Shown: positions 6,523 through 11,975 of the stretch, in pieces
Position numbering within the stretch: position 1 is the first letter of the stretch
How the letters are laid out: each line of letters opens with the position of its first letter
Assembly (NCBI GenBank): GCA_003140115.1
Contig: PLIQ01000167.1
Coordinates: 1-11,975 of the forward strand
Direction: 5' to 3'
Origin: Actinomycetota bacterium
GTDB lineage: Bacteria > Actinomycetota > Actinomycetes > Streptosporangiales > Streptosporangiaceae
Length of the DNA: 11,975 nucleotides
The notes under the pieces: model-generated
Seen by the model: the letters and a program-made list of their open reading frames with translations, nothing else
The model's database searches: none
Told to the model about the DNA's origin: nothing
Program-made: the position numbers and the translations under genes

Positions 6523-6582
6523 ATGAGCGGGCAACCGGGGGGTCCGGGGGGTCGCCCCCCCGAGAGGCAGAGCAGAGTATGA
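6523..6582 (+). CDS. Putative 19-residue leader peptide ahead of the LOG-family gene
   Basis: Short Gly/Pro-rich ORF (MSGQPGGPGGRPPERQSRV) whose TGA overlaps the ATG of the LOG-family gene as ATGA (6579-6582). Its ATG lies 7 nt after a TANNNT hexamer, so it could be the first codon of a leaderless transcript. Within it, GGGGGG (6546-6551) can pair with CCCCCC (6555-6560) across a 3-nt loop, just ahead of the GAGAGG (6562-6567) that could serve as the LOG ribosome binding site. Translation of the leader would open that hairpin, so coupling or attenuation is conceivable. There is no homology support and its length gives little statistical weight, so it may be fortuitous. Confidence 0.4.
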   Translation: MSGQPGGPGGRPPERQSRV

Positions 6583-7343
6583 GCAGTAATTCCGAGCCGC
6601 CGCACCGGCGGATCCGTCGCCAGGGCCCCGTCACGCTGCGCGGCGACCAGATACCGGCGACCACCACCGACCAGCGGCTGCTGGACCGGCGGGGCCCGGC
6701 CGACTGGGTGCACACCGATCCCTGGCGGGTGCTGCGGATCCAGGCCGAGTTCGTCGAGGGGTTCGGCCTGATGGCCGAGCTCGGGCCCGCGGTCTCGATC
6801 TTCGGCTCGGCCCGCACCCGGCGCGGCAGCCACGCGTACCTGACCGCTGAAGCTATCGCCGCCGGCCTGGTCAAGGTCGGCTACGCGGTGATCACCGGGG
6901 GCGGCCCGGGGATCATGGAGGCGGCGAACAAGGGCGCGGTCGAGGGTGGCGGTGACTCGGTCGGCCTGGGCATCGAGCTGGCCACCGAGATGGGCCTGAA
7001 CGACTACGTCGAAATGGGCCTGGAGTTCCGCTACTTCTTCGTCCGCAAGACCTGCTTCATCAAGTACTCCCAGGCCTTCGTGGTCCTGCCCGGCGGCTTC
7101 GGCACCATGGACGAGCTGTTCGAGGCGCTGACCCTGGTCGCCACCGGCAAGATCACCAAGTTCCCCATCGTGCTCGTCGGCCGGGCGTACTGGTCCGGCC
7201 TGCTCGGCTGGCTCCAGGACACCATGCTGGCCGAGGCCAACATCGGGCACGCGGAGTTTGGCCTGATCAGCGTGGCCGACGAGCCCCACGAGGTGGTCGA
7301 GATCATCCGCGAGGCCCACGCCGGCCAGGCTCCCGGCGGCTAA
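6579..7343 (+). CDS. LOG-family (TIGR00730) Rossmann-fold nucleotide phosphoribohydrolase-like protein
   Basis: 254-residue cytosolic protein of the lysine-decarboxylase-like/LOG family. Characterised members hydrolyse the N-glycosidic bond of (cytokinin riboside) 5'-monophosphates to free base and ribose 5-phosphate; the substrate here is not shown. Visible signatures are SIFGSAR (73-79), ITGGGPGIMEAANKGA (105-120), RYFFVRK with Arg156, and PGGFGTMDE (171-179), which fits the family PGGxGTxxE motif. The first 45 residues are basic and Pro-rich, as in the longer actinobacterial subgroup. The start at 6579 was chosen over an in-frame ATG at 6486, which lies within the hairpin and upstream of the putative promoter; GAGAGG 11 nt upstream is a modest ribosome binding site. 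The ATG overlaps the leader ORF stop. In mycobacteria the orthologue lies between dapE and folP2; here dapD directly precedes it. Confidence 0.9.
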   Translation: MSSNSEPPHRRIRRQGPVTLRGDQIPATTTDQRLLDRRGPADWVHTDPWRVLRIQAEFVEGFGLMAELGPAVSIFGSARTRRGSHAYLTAEAIAAGLVKVGYAVITGGGPGIMEAANKGAVEGGGDSVGLGIELATEMGLNDYVEMGLEFRYFFVRKTCFIKYSQAFVVLPGGFGTMDELFEALTLVATGKITKFPIVLVGRAYWSGLLGWLQDTMLAEANIGHAEFGLISVADEPHEVVEIIREAHAGQAPGG

Positions 7344-7392
7344 GCCCGGCAGCTGACGCGACATCGCGCACCGGGCGTGGCACCATGCATAT

Positions 7393-7911
7393 GTGCCTGT
7401 GCTCATGATCGTGGTCGCCGTCGCCATCCTCGTCGGCGTGTTCTTCGTCGCCACCGGGCGCGGCGGCGAACTGGCCTACGAGCACGCCGACCACGCGCCG
7501 CTGGACCTCGGCCCGGTGTCCGCCGCCGACGTCGCCCTGCTGCGCCCGCCCACGGCCCTGTGGGGCTACAACATGCAGGTAACCGACGAGGCGCTGGAGC
7601 AGATCGCCCAGGCCGTCCGCGACCGCGACGTCACGATCGCCTTCCTGCAGCAGCGGCTCGCGGACCTGGCCACGCAGGCCCGCCCCGGGCTCCAGCCCGC
7701 CGAGCCGCCCCTGGTCCACCGCGCCCAGCACGCGCGTTCCGCGGAGTCCGGCGACCCGGCCAGCCTGGAACGCCCGGCCAGCCCAGAACGCTCGCCCAGC
7801 CTAGAACGCCCGGCCGACCTGCCCGGCCAGGACGATCACGCTGACGCCCGGCCCGCCGACGACGCGCTCGACGCCGATAGCGCGCTTGCCGCCGAGGAAC
7901 AGGCCCGGTGA
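7393..7911 (+). CDS. DivIVA-like domain single-pass membrane protein
   Basis: 172-residue protein of the kind that precedes tag in actinobacteria (compare Mycobacterium Rv1209). Residues 2-20 form a membrane segment. Residues 41-60 (PVSAADVALLRPPTALWGYN) match the DivIVA-type motif in which a GY follows the hydrophobic stretch, and 64-93 look like a short coiled coil. The tail is Pro/Ser/Glu/Arg-rich and disordered, with three hexapeptide repeats of the PASLER type at 122-139, encoded by an 18-bp tandem repeat. Such proteins may act in envelope or polar-growth scaffolding, but the function is not established. The GTG at 7393 gives the longest frame; an ATG at 7405 (MIVVAV) is a credible alternative that still keeps the membrane segment. 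The stop overlaps the GTG of tag (GTGA), implying translational coupling; 49 bp separate it from the LOG gene. Confidence 0.75.
   Translation: MPVLMIVVAVAILVGVFFVATGRGGELAYEHADHAPLDLGPVSAADVALLRPPTALWGYNMQVTDEALEQIAQAVRDRDVTIAFLQQRLADLATQARPGLQPAEPPLVHRAQHARSAESGDPASLERPASPERSPSLERPADLPGQDDHADARPADDALDADSALAAEEQAR
7755..7808. repeat. Three 18-bp tandem units inside the DivIVA-like gene
   Basis: Units 7755-7772, 7773-7790 and 7791-7808 share the form CCCGGCCAGCCTGGAACG with a few substitutions; a decayed fourth begins at 7809. Being a multiple of 3, they add hexapeptides (PASLER, PASPER, SPSLER) without a frameshift, so copy number could vary between strains. Confidence 0.85.
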
Positions 7912-8483
7912 CGGACCAGGGTCCGGTCCCCGGCCCGGACGGCCAGCTGCGCTGCCCGTGGGGCCTGAGCGCGCCGGAGTACCTGGCCTACCACGACCAG
8001 GAGTGGGGCCGGCCGGTCCGCGGCGACACGAAGATCTTCGAGCGGCTGTCCCTGGAGGGCTTCCAGTCCGGGCTGTCCTGGCTCACGATCCTGCGCAAGC
8101 GAGAGAACTTCCGCGCCGCCTTCGCCGGCTTCGACCTGGCCGCGGTGGCGGCCTTCGGCGAGGCTGACGTGGCGCGCCTGCTCGCCGATGCTGGCATCGT
8201 GCGGAACCGCGCCAAGATCAACGCCGTGATCGTCAACGCGCGGGCCGCGCTCGGCCTGCCCGACGGGCTGAGCGCGCTGGTCTGGAAATACGCGGGGGAG
8301 CCCGCCGCCGCGCCGCGGACCCTGGCTGACGTGCCCGCCACCACCCCGGCGTCCAAGGCACTCAGCGCCGAACTGAAGCGCCATGGCTTCACCTTCACCG
8401 GTCCGGTGACCGCCTACGCCACGATGCAGGCCTGCGGCATCGTCAACGATCACCTGGCCGGCTGCTTCGCCCGAGAGCCGTAG
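7908..8483 (+). CDS. tag: DNA-3-methyladenine glycosylase I
   Basis: Base-excision repair enzyme that removes 3-methyladenine from alkylated DNA, leaving an abasic site. Its 191 residues match the family length (187 in E. coli). The zinc-binding set is complete: Cys16 (RCPWG), His29 (YHDQEWG), His182 and Cys186 (NDHLAGC). The base-recognition segment LEGFQSGLSW (49-58) with Glu50 and Trp58, the helix-hairpin-helix region DAGIVRNRAKINAVIVNARA (94-113), and MQACGIVNDH (173-182) are all conserved. The GTG start overlaps the TGA of the preceding gene by 4 bp (GTGA, 7908-7911), so it is co-translated with the DivIVA-like protein, as commonly arranged in actinobacteria. The N-terminus runs about 12 residues longer than E. 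coli Tag before the first zinc cysteine. The gene ends 27 bp before the next start. Confidence 0.95.
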   Translation: MTDQGPVPGPDGQLRCPWGLSAPEYLAYHDQEWGRPVRGDTKIFERLSLEGFQSGLSWLTILRKRENFRAAFAGFDLAAVAAFGEADVARLLADAGIVRNRAKINAVIVNARAALGLPDGLSALVWKYAGEPAAAPRTLADVPATTPASKALSAELKRHGFTFTGPVTAYATMQACGIVNDHLAGCFAREP

Positions 8484-8497
8484 GGCCGCGTAGGCCT

Positions 8498-8503
8498 TAT
8501 CCT
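8498..8503 (+). promoter_or_regulatory. Putative -10 element for a leaderless transcript
   Basis: TATCCT (fits TANNNT) ends 7 nt before the ATG at 8511, in the 27-bp gap after tag. No Shine-Dalgarno is present and no -35 was recognised. It suggests the next gene has its own transcript rather than depending on tag. Confidence 0.4.
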
Positions 8504-8510
8504 GCACGGC

Positions 8511-9251
8511 ATGAGCACGGACGAACCCCCTGCGGAGCCCGACGTCGCCAGGCTCTTCGCCCCCGTGGCGGTGGAAGAGACCTTCGCGGGCGTGCTGACC
8601 GAGGCGGCCGGCCTCCTGGACCAGATCGATGACCCGGTGGACGCGGAACTGTGGGGCTCGGACCTGATCGGCGCGCTGGCCGCCTCGGCCGCGGGCCAGG
8701 CCTCCCTGATGCAGACCCTGACCCGGTCGCTGGTGCCCGCCGCGGAGGCTGCCTGCACCCCGGAGTCCCTGGCGCTGCTGCGGGTCCTGGCCGCGCTCGG
8801 CTCGCCTGGCTTGCGGACCGCCGCCGGCCAGGCCGCCGCCCGGGTGTCGGCCCGCGGCGTGGCCGACCCGCCCTGGGCCGCCGCGCTCGGGACCCCCCGG
8901 GTCGGTGACTGCTGGCACTACGCCGACGTCAGCGGCCGCCAGGAGTCGCTGACCATGACCTTCTCCTACGGCGACCGGCAGCACGCGGTGTCCGTGCTGA
9001 TCGACCACGGGCGCGGCGGAAAGATCAAGGACGCCTGGGTGGCCCAGGCCGCCGGGCTGCGCGCGGAAACCGAGCAGGCGGCGCAGGACCACCCGCTGGT
9101 GGTGTTCGAGATGCTCGGCCCCGCCGACGCCGGCCGCACCCTGGCCCGCGCCATCGGCGCGGGCGAGTGCCCGGAGCAGCCCGATCAGGTCGACGACGTG
9201 GTGGCCCACCGGGCCCTGCTGCACGCCCGCCTGGAGCTCCTGTCCCGCTAG
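8511..9251 (+). CDS. Conserved hypothetical protein
   Basis: 246-residue soluble, acidic protein without a signal peptide or membrane segment. I do not recognise a named family with certainty. The N-terminal half (20-115) is Ala/Leu-rich and helical, containing WGSDLIGALA and an ALLRVLAALGSPGLR stretch that reads like paired repeat helices. The second half holds a conserved-looking core, GDCWHYADVSG (132-142) then YGDRQHAVSVLIDHGRGG (153-170) and KIKDAWV, consisting of beta strands plus a possible metal or active-site pair (Asp165, His166). Similar blocks occur in uncharacterised actinobacterial proteins. Codon bias matches its neighbours, so it is a real gene. It starts 27 bp after tag behind a putative leaderless promoter and ends 4 bp from the stop of the convergent PHP-domain gene. 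Confidence 0.75.
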   Translation: MSTDEPPAEPDVARLFAPVAVEETFAGVLTEAAGLLDQIDDPVDAELWGSDLIGALAASAAGQASLMQTLTRSLVPAAEAACTPESLALLRVLAALGSPGLRTAAGQAAARVSARGVADPPWAAALGTPRVGDCWHYADVSGRQESLTMTFSYGDRQHAVSVLIDHGRGGKIKDAWVAQAAGLRAETEQAAQDHPLVVFEMLGPADAGRTLARAIGAGECPEQPDQVDDVVAHRALLHARLELLSR

Positions 9252-9255
9252 CGGG
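9244..9255. other. 12-bp palindrome between convergent stop codons
   Basis: CCCGCTAGCGGG is a perfect palindrome containing the TAG stop of the plus-strand gene and abutting the TAG of the minus-strand gene (9256-9258). With no loop it could only fold with a 4-bp stem; it may help bidirectional termination, or simply be chance. Confidence 0.35.
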
Positions 9256-10485
9256 CTACGGGGTGAGCGCCAGGGTCGCGCCGCCCGCGTCGAGCAGCCG
9301 GTGCAGGCCCACCGCGCCGGGCAGCCGGGCCAGTTCGCCCCGGACCCTGGCGCACGGCCCGCCCGGCCCGGCCAGGACCGTCCCGTCGGCCTGGACCGCG
9401 ACGAGATCGCCGTCGTGCCGCAGCAGTACCGGGCCGTCGCGCCCGGCCGAGATCGCCACCCGGCCGGCCCGCAGGCCGTCGAGTACGTCGCCCGGCTCGC
9501 GGCCCGCGCACTCGACCCAGGTGGTCGGGCAGCCCAGCGGGGCGTCCGACCCGGGCCGGTGCCAGTCGCTGCCGCCGACCGGGATCGCCCCGGCGTCCCA
9601 GGCCAGCCACCACGCGAACGGGGTGGTCCAGCGCTTGTCGAGCCAGCTCCAGTGCCACACCTCGGCCAGCGGCGGGCGGCGAGCCATCGGGTGCGTCCAG
9701 CTGACCGGCCCGGCGAACGGGTGGTTGACCGAGAGCAGCCCGCCCCGGGCCTGCGTCGCGTCCAGCCAGTCGTCCGCTGGGCGGCGGAAGTCAATCCAGC
9801 CGACATCGCCCAGCGCGCCGGCGTGCCCCCCGTCGGTCGTCACCTCCTGCCCGGGCAGCAGCGTGATCCCGTACCGCCGGGCCGCGCCGGCCAGCTCCGC
9901 GTGGTGGCTGACCGTGTTGTGGTCGGTGACCGCCAGGAAGTCCAGCCCGCGCTCGACCGCCAGGACGGCCAGCTCGGGGACGGTCAGCACGCCGTCGGAG
10001 TGCACGGTGTGCGCGTGCAGGTCGCCCGCGAGCCACCGCCTGCCAGATCCGGCCGGCAGCTCCCGTCGCGCCGGGCGCTCGGCTGGCACCGGCGGCGCCG
10101 GGACCGCGGCCGGCAGCAGTCCCGCGCCGCGGCCCGTGGTCTGCACCGTGACCCGGTAGGGGACGCCGTCCGGCGGGACGCGGTGTACGCCGATCATCAC
10201 CTGCCACAGCCCGGCCTCGAGCTCGCCCGGCAGGTACCCGGGGGTGGCCGCCTCCCCGGTGATGGCGAACCAGCCGCGCGCACCCCCCGACCAGCCCCGG
10301 AACCCGCCCGGTCCGAGACATCCCAGGTCGAGCACGGTCCCGTCGTCCGGCGCGTACTCCAGCTCGACCCGCAGCCCGGCCGTTCCCGGCGCCACCTCGG
10401 CCGGCAGGTAGTGCCACGGCGACTCGAACCGGTGCTCCAGTGTCCAGCGTCCCTCGTGTACCGTCTGCCGCGAACCGTCTGCCAT
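9256..10485 (-). CDS. PHP-domain metallohydrolase, CehA/McbA type
   Basis: 409 residues in two parts. Residues 1-120 look like an all-beta N-terminal domain (RVELEYAPDDGTVLDLG, GLWQVMIGVHRV); 150-345 form a PHP TIM-barrel with its metal ligands: DLHAHTVHSDG (155-165), VTDHNT (186-191), LPGQEVTT (210-217) with Glu214, NHPFA with His255, and GGSDWH (304-309) with Asp307 and His309. This set fits a tri-metal phosphoesterase or amidohydrolase-like centre. CehA/McbA are carbamate-degrading members, but that name is applied broadly; the natural substrate may be a phosphodiester or phosphomonoester and cannot be read from the sequence. No signal peptide was seen. The ATG at 10485 has TACGAT 6 nt upstream and no Shine-Dalgarno. 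It lies 19 bp after the SDR stop, so it may be read both from the SDR transcript and from its own leaderless promoter. Confidence 0.88.
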   Translation of the reverse strand: MADGSRQTVHEGRWTLEHRFESPWHYLPAEVAPGTAGLRVELEYAPDDGTVLDLGCLGPGGFRGWSGGARGWFAITGEAATPGYLPGELEAGLWQVMIGVHRVPPDGVPYRVTVQTTGRGAGLLPAAVPAPPVPAERPARRELPAGSGRRWLAGDLHAHTVHSDGVLTVPELAVLAVERGLDFLAVTDHNTVSHHAELAGAARRYGITLLPGQEVTTDGGHAGALGDVGWIDFRRPADDWLDATQARGGLLSVNHPFAGPVSWTHPMARRPPLAEVWHWSWLDKRWTTPFAWWLAWDAGAIPVGGSDWHRPGSDAPLGCPTTWVECAGREPGDVLDGLRAGRVAISAGRDGPVLLRHDGDLVAVQADGTVLAGPGGPCARVRGELARLPGAVGLHRLLDAGGATLALTP

Positions 10486-10491
10486 GGGCAG

Positions 10492-10497
10492 ATCGTA
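10492..10497 (-). promoter_or_regulatory. Putative -10 element for the PHP-domain gene
   Basis: TACGAT on the minus strand ends 6 nt before the ATG at 10485, inside the 19-bp gap after the SDR stop. It is a near-consensus -10; no -35 was recognised, as that region lies in SDR coding sequence. Confidence 0.45.
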
Positions 10498-10504
10498 AGT
10501 CCGC

Positions 10505-11266
10505 TCACGTGGTGGCGGCGTAACCGCCGTCGATGACGATCGTCTCGCCGGTGACGAACGGGTTGGCGGCGACCAGCGAGTAGATCGTCTCGGCCACGTC
10601 TTCCGCGGTCACGTTCCGCTTCATCGGGGTCCAGGTGGCCCGGCGCTCCATCAGCCGGTCGTAGTCCTCGCCGAGCGTGCGCTGCATCCACTCCCCGGCG
10701 ATCCAGCCCGGCGCGACCGCGTTGACCCGGACCTCGGGCGCCAGCACCCGGGACAGCGTCCGGGTCAGGCTGACCACGGCCGCCTTGCTGGCCGCGTAGG
10801 CCAGCGGCTGCGGGCCAGGGCGCAGCCCGACGATCGAGGCCACGTTCACCACGCTCCCGCGTGCGGCCCGTAGCCGCTCCGCGCAGGCCCGGGTGACCTG
10901 GAACAGCCCGCGGACGTTGACCGCGAACACCCGGTCCCACTCGGCTAGGTCGACGCCGTCCAGGTCGTCGGGCGGGGTCGAGCTGGTCAGGCCCGCGTTG
11001 TTCACCAGCACGTCCAGCCGGCCGTACGCGTCGCCCGCCGCCGCTACTATCGCCGCCACCGCGGCGTCGTCGCTGACGTCACCGCGCAACGCCAGCGGCC
11101 GGCCGCCCAGGGCCTCCAGCTCGGCCAGGGTACGCCGGGCGTTGTCCTCCGAACGCCGGTAGTTGATCGCCACGTCATAACCGGCCCGGGCCAGCCGTAG
11201 CGCCGCGGCCCGGCCGATGCCGCTCGCCGACCCAGTCACCAGCGCCGCCGGCCTGTCCTCCGCCAT
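10505..11266 (-). CDS. Short-chain dehydrogenase/reductase (FabG-like classical SDR)
   Basis: 253-residue classical SDR, NAD(P)-dependent and cytosolic. Visible features are the glycine-rich TGSASGIG (11-18), NYRRSEDNA after the second beta strand (Arg37/Arg38 suggest NADPH), GDVSD (62-66), NNAG (89-92), Asn117, and the catalytic Ser144, Tyr157 and Lys161 in YAASK. After the active site come PGWI and the C-terminal FVTGETIVIDGGY typical of FabG-like enzymes. The substrate cannot be inferred: 3-oxoacyl-ACP reductase, a sugar or steroid dehydrogenase, or a pteridine-reductase-like enzyme (the RRSEDNA segment is also seen there) are all open. The start at 11266 is supported by TAGGCT 6 nt upstream; there is no ordinary Shine-Dalgarno. 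It leads a likely two-gene unit with the PHP metallohydrolase 19 bp downstream. Confidence 0.9.
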   Translation of the reverse strand: MAEDRPAALVTGSASGIGRAAALRLARAGYDVAINYRRSEDNARRTLAELEALGGRPLALRGDVSDDAAVAAIVAAAGDAYGRLDVLVNNAGLTSSTPPDDLDGVDLAEWDRVFAVNVRGLFQVTRACAERLRAARGSVVNVASIVGLRPGPQPLAYAASKAAVVSLTRTLSRVLAPEVRVNAVAPGWIAGEWMQRTLGEDYDRLMERRATWTPMKRNVTAEDVAETIYSLVAANPFVTGETIVIDGGYAATT

Positions 11267-11272
11267 CCCCGC

Positions 11273-11278
11273 AGCCTA
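11273..11278 (-). promoter_or_regulatory. Putative -10 element for the SDR gene
   Basis: TAGGCT on the minus strand (fits TANNNT) ends 6 nt before the ATG at 11266, in the 50-bp gap after the NaeI-like gene. No -35 was recognised. Confidence 0.4.
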
Positions 11279-11316
11279 GCGACCCGCTCAGCGCGCCGGC
11301 GCCGGCCCCGGTCGGC

Positions 11317-11975
11317 TCAGCGCGGCAGCGCGGGTGCCGGCCCGACCGCGTCGGCGGGCCCGGCGAGCAGCCAGTCGGCGCCGTCCAGCCGGACGGACCG
11401 GGCGTACGGGTCGTGCCCGCCCCCGTCAGGCCGGACCGAGCGCCGGGCCAGCCGGGCGCTGACGAACTCGCCCGGGCCGGGACGCGGCAGGTCCAGGGCC
11501 GAGGCGAGCCGCTGGTCGCTGGCGTAGTCGCCGAAGATCACGATGCCCTCGGCCCGCAGCTGGTCCCGCGCGCCGCCGCCGTCCCGCACCCGCTTCATGT
11601 AGTCGTCCTGCATGGCCACCGTGGCCACCACCGTCCGGCTGACCCTCATCCGCTGCGCCCGCCGGAACAGCTCGTTCACCCGCTGCTGCCCCGAGGACAA
11701 AGCGAAGATCGCCGCCACGTCCCGTTCCGGTAGCCTGATCAGCGCGTTCTCCTGCAGCGCGGCCCGGTGATGCAGCCAGCAGACCGCGGCCCGGCCGCGG
11801 TCGTTGAGGGCGCGCTTGCCGTCCCGGTTGCCCGCCGGGCTCAGGTGCCCGGAGACCGTCCGGACCAGGCCCGCCGACCAGGTGCCGTCCTCGTCGCTGG
11901 CCAGCACGAGAAGCATGAGCTGCCCGTCGGCCACGGGCGGGATCATCCAGCCGCCCAGCCGGAGGGAGAACTTGC
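11317..11975 (-). CDS. NaeI-family type II restriction endonuclease, N-terminus outside the window
   Basis: 218 residues of an open frame that continues past the right edge; an internal ATG at 11946 is not the start. The visible part opens with KFSLRLGGWMIPP, which by recall aligns with DCKFS...WMLPP of R.NaeI, making the first Lys the probable catalytic PD-(D/E)xK lysine. It continues with WSAGLVRTVSGHL, GNRDGKRALNDRGR, LQENALIRLPERD, GQQRVNELFRRAQ, ATVAMQDDYMKRVRDGGGAR, LRAEGIVIFGDYASD and DLPRPGPGEFVSARL, each with a counterpart in NaeI, so the rest of the Endo domain and all of the C-terminal Topo (winged-helix, effector-site) domain are present. R.NaeI cuts GCCGGC and needs a second bound site. 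Specificity may differ here. A partner cytosine methyltransferase is not in the window and would be sought upstream. Family call strong; activity unknown. Confidence 0.85.
   Translation of the reverse strand, partial: KFSLRLGGWMIPPVADGQLMLLVLASDEDGTWSAGLVRTVSGHLSPAGNRDGKRALNDRGRAAVCWLHHRAALQENALIRLPERDVAAIFALSSGQQRVNELFRRAQRMRVSRTVVATVAMQDDYMKRVRDGGGARDQLRAEGIVIFGDYASDQRLASALDLPRPGPGEFVSARLARRSVRPDGGGHDPYARSVRLDGADWLLAGPADAVGPAPALPR

Noticed and set aside
5586..7454. Long minus-strand open frame of about 620 codons antisense to dapD and the LOG-family gene
   Set aside because: A GC-bias shadow: it mirrors the codons of two well-supported genes and its composition is rich in Asp, His, Arg and Gly with no motif.
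7836..9806. Long minus-strand open frame of about 650 codons across tag, the hypothetical gene and the end of the PHP-domain gene
   Set aside because: Same GC-bias effect; it is antisense to the conserved tag gene and shows low-complexity Arg/Ala/Gly composition.
11317..11946. Complete 209-residue protein starting at the ATG at 11946
   Set aside because: The frame continues upstream without a stop as KFSLRLGGW, which aligns with NaeI, so the ATG is internal.
9256..11975. A defence island built from the PHP-domain gene, the SDR and the NaeI-like gene
   Set aside because: Only the NaeI-like gene is a known defence type; the other two are metabolic-type enzymes with their own putative promoters, and no methyltransferase or other defence gene is visible.

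Overview
The window is high-GC DNA with strong third-position GC bias, dense genes and short intergenic gaps. Several families point to a filamentous or related actinomycete: a DUF574/PF04672 S-adenosyl methyltransferase, a paired dapC and 7Fe ferredoxin, a DivIVA-like membrane protein followed by tag, and a NaeI-type restriction endonuclease. No rRNA, tRNA, CRISPR array, transposase or phage gene was seen. No intergenic stretch exceeds 300 bases; the longest runs from about 1771 to 2050.

Layout. (1) 1-1770, minus: ddaH-like amidinotransferase-fold hydrolase followed by rocD (cut by the window start), an arginine-catabolism operon. (2) 1771-2050: intergenic stretch with a putative leaderless promoter and a perfect 16-bp inverted repeat. 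(3) 2051-2989, minus: DUF574 methyltransferase. (4) 3068-4524, minus: ferredoxin fdxA and dapC, overlapping by 4 bp. (5) 4602-4666: five 13-bp tandem units joining the fdxA upstream region to the 3' end of the next gene. (6) 4657-5568, minus: membrane-anchored lysozyme-like protein. (7) 5601-8483, plus: dapD, a hairpin, a short leader ORF coupled to a LOG-family gene, a DivIVA-like membrane protein and tag (DNA-3-methyladenine glycosylase I). (8) 8511-9251, plus: conserved hypothetical. (9) 9256-11266, minus: an SDR oxidoreductase and a PHP-domain CehA/McbA-type metallohydrolase. (10) 11317-11975, minus: C-terminal two thirds of a NaeI-family type II restriction endonuclease.

How the genes fit together. 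DapD and DapC are consecutive enzymes of the succinylase route to meso-diaminopimelate and lysine; dapE, often nearby in actinobacteria, is not in this window. The dapD/LOG/DivIVA-like/tag order resembles a mycobacterial neighbourhood with dapE, folP2 and gpgS missing. The ddaH-like enzyme and RocD would together take arginine (or methylarginine) carbon towards glutamate semialdehyde. Seven start codons lack a convincing Shine-Dalgarno but have a TANNNT hexamer 6-8 nt upstream, the layout of leaderless actinobacterial transcripts.

The region is mostly housekeeping. The best leads are the possible arginine dihydrolase identity of the ddaH-like gene, the three-frame-stop 13-bp tandem array, the leader ORF coupled to the LOG gene, the E. 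coli-type DapD in an actinomycete-like context, and the NaeI-like gene with two abutting GCCGGC sites just past its stop.
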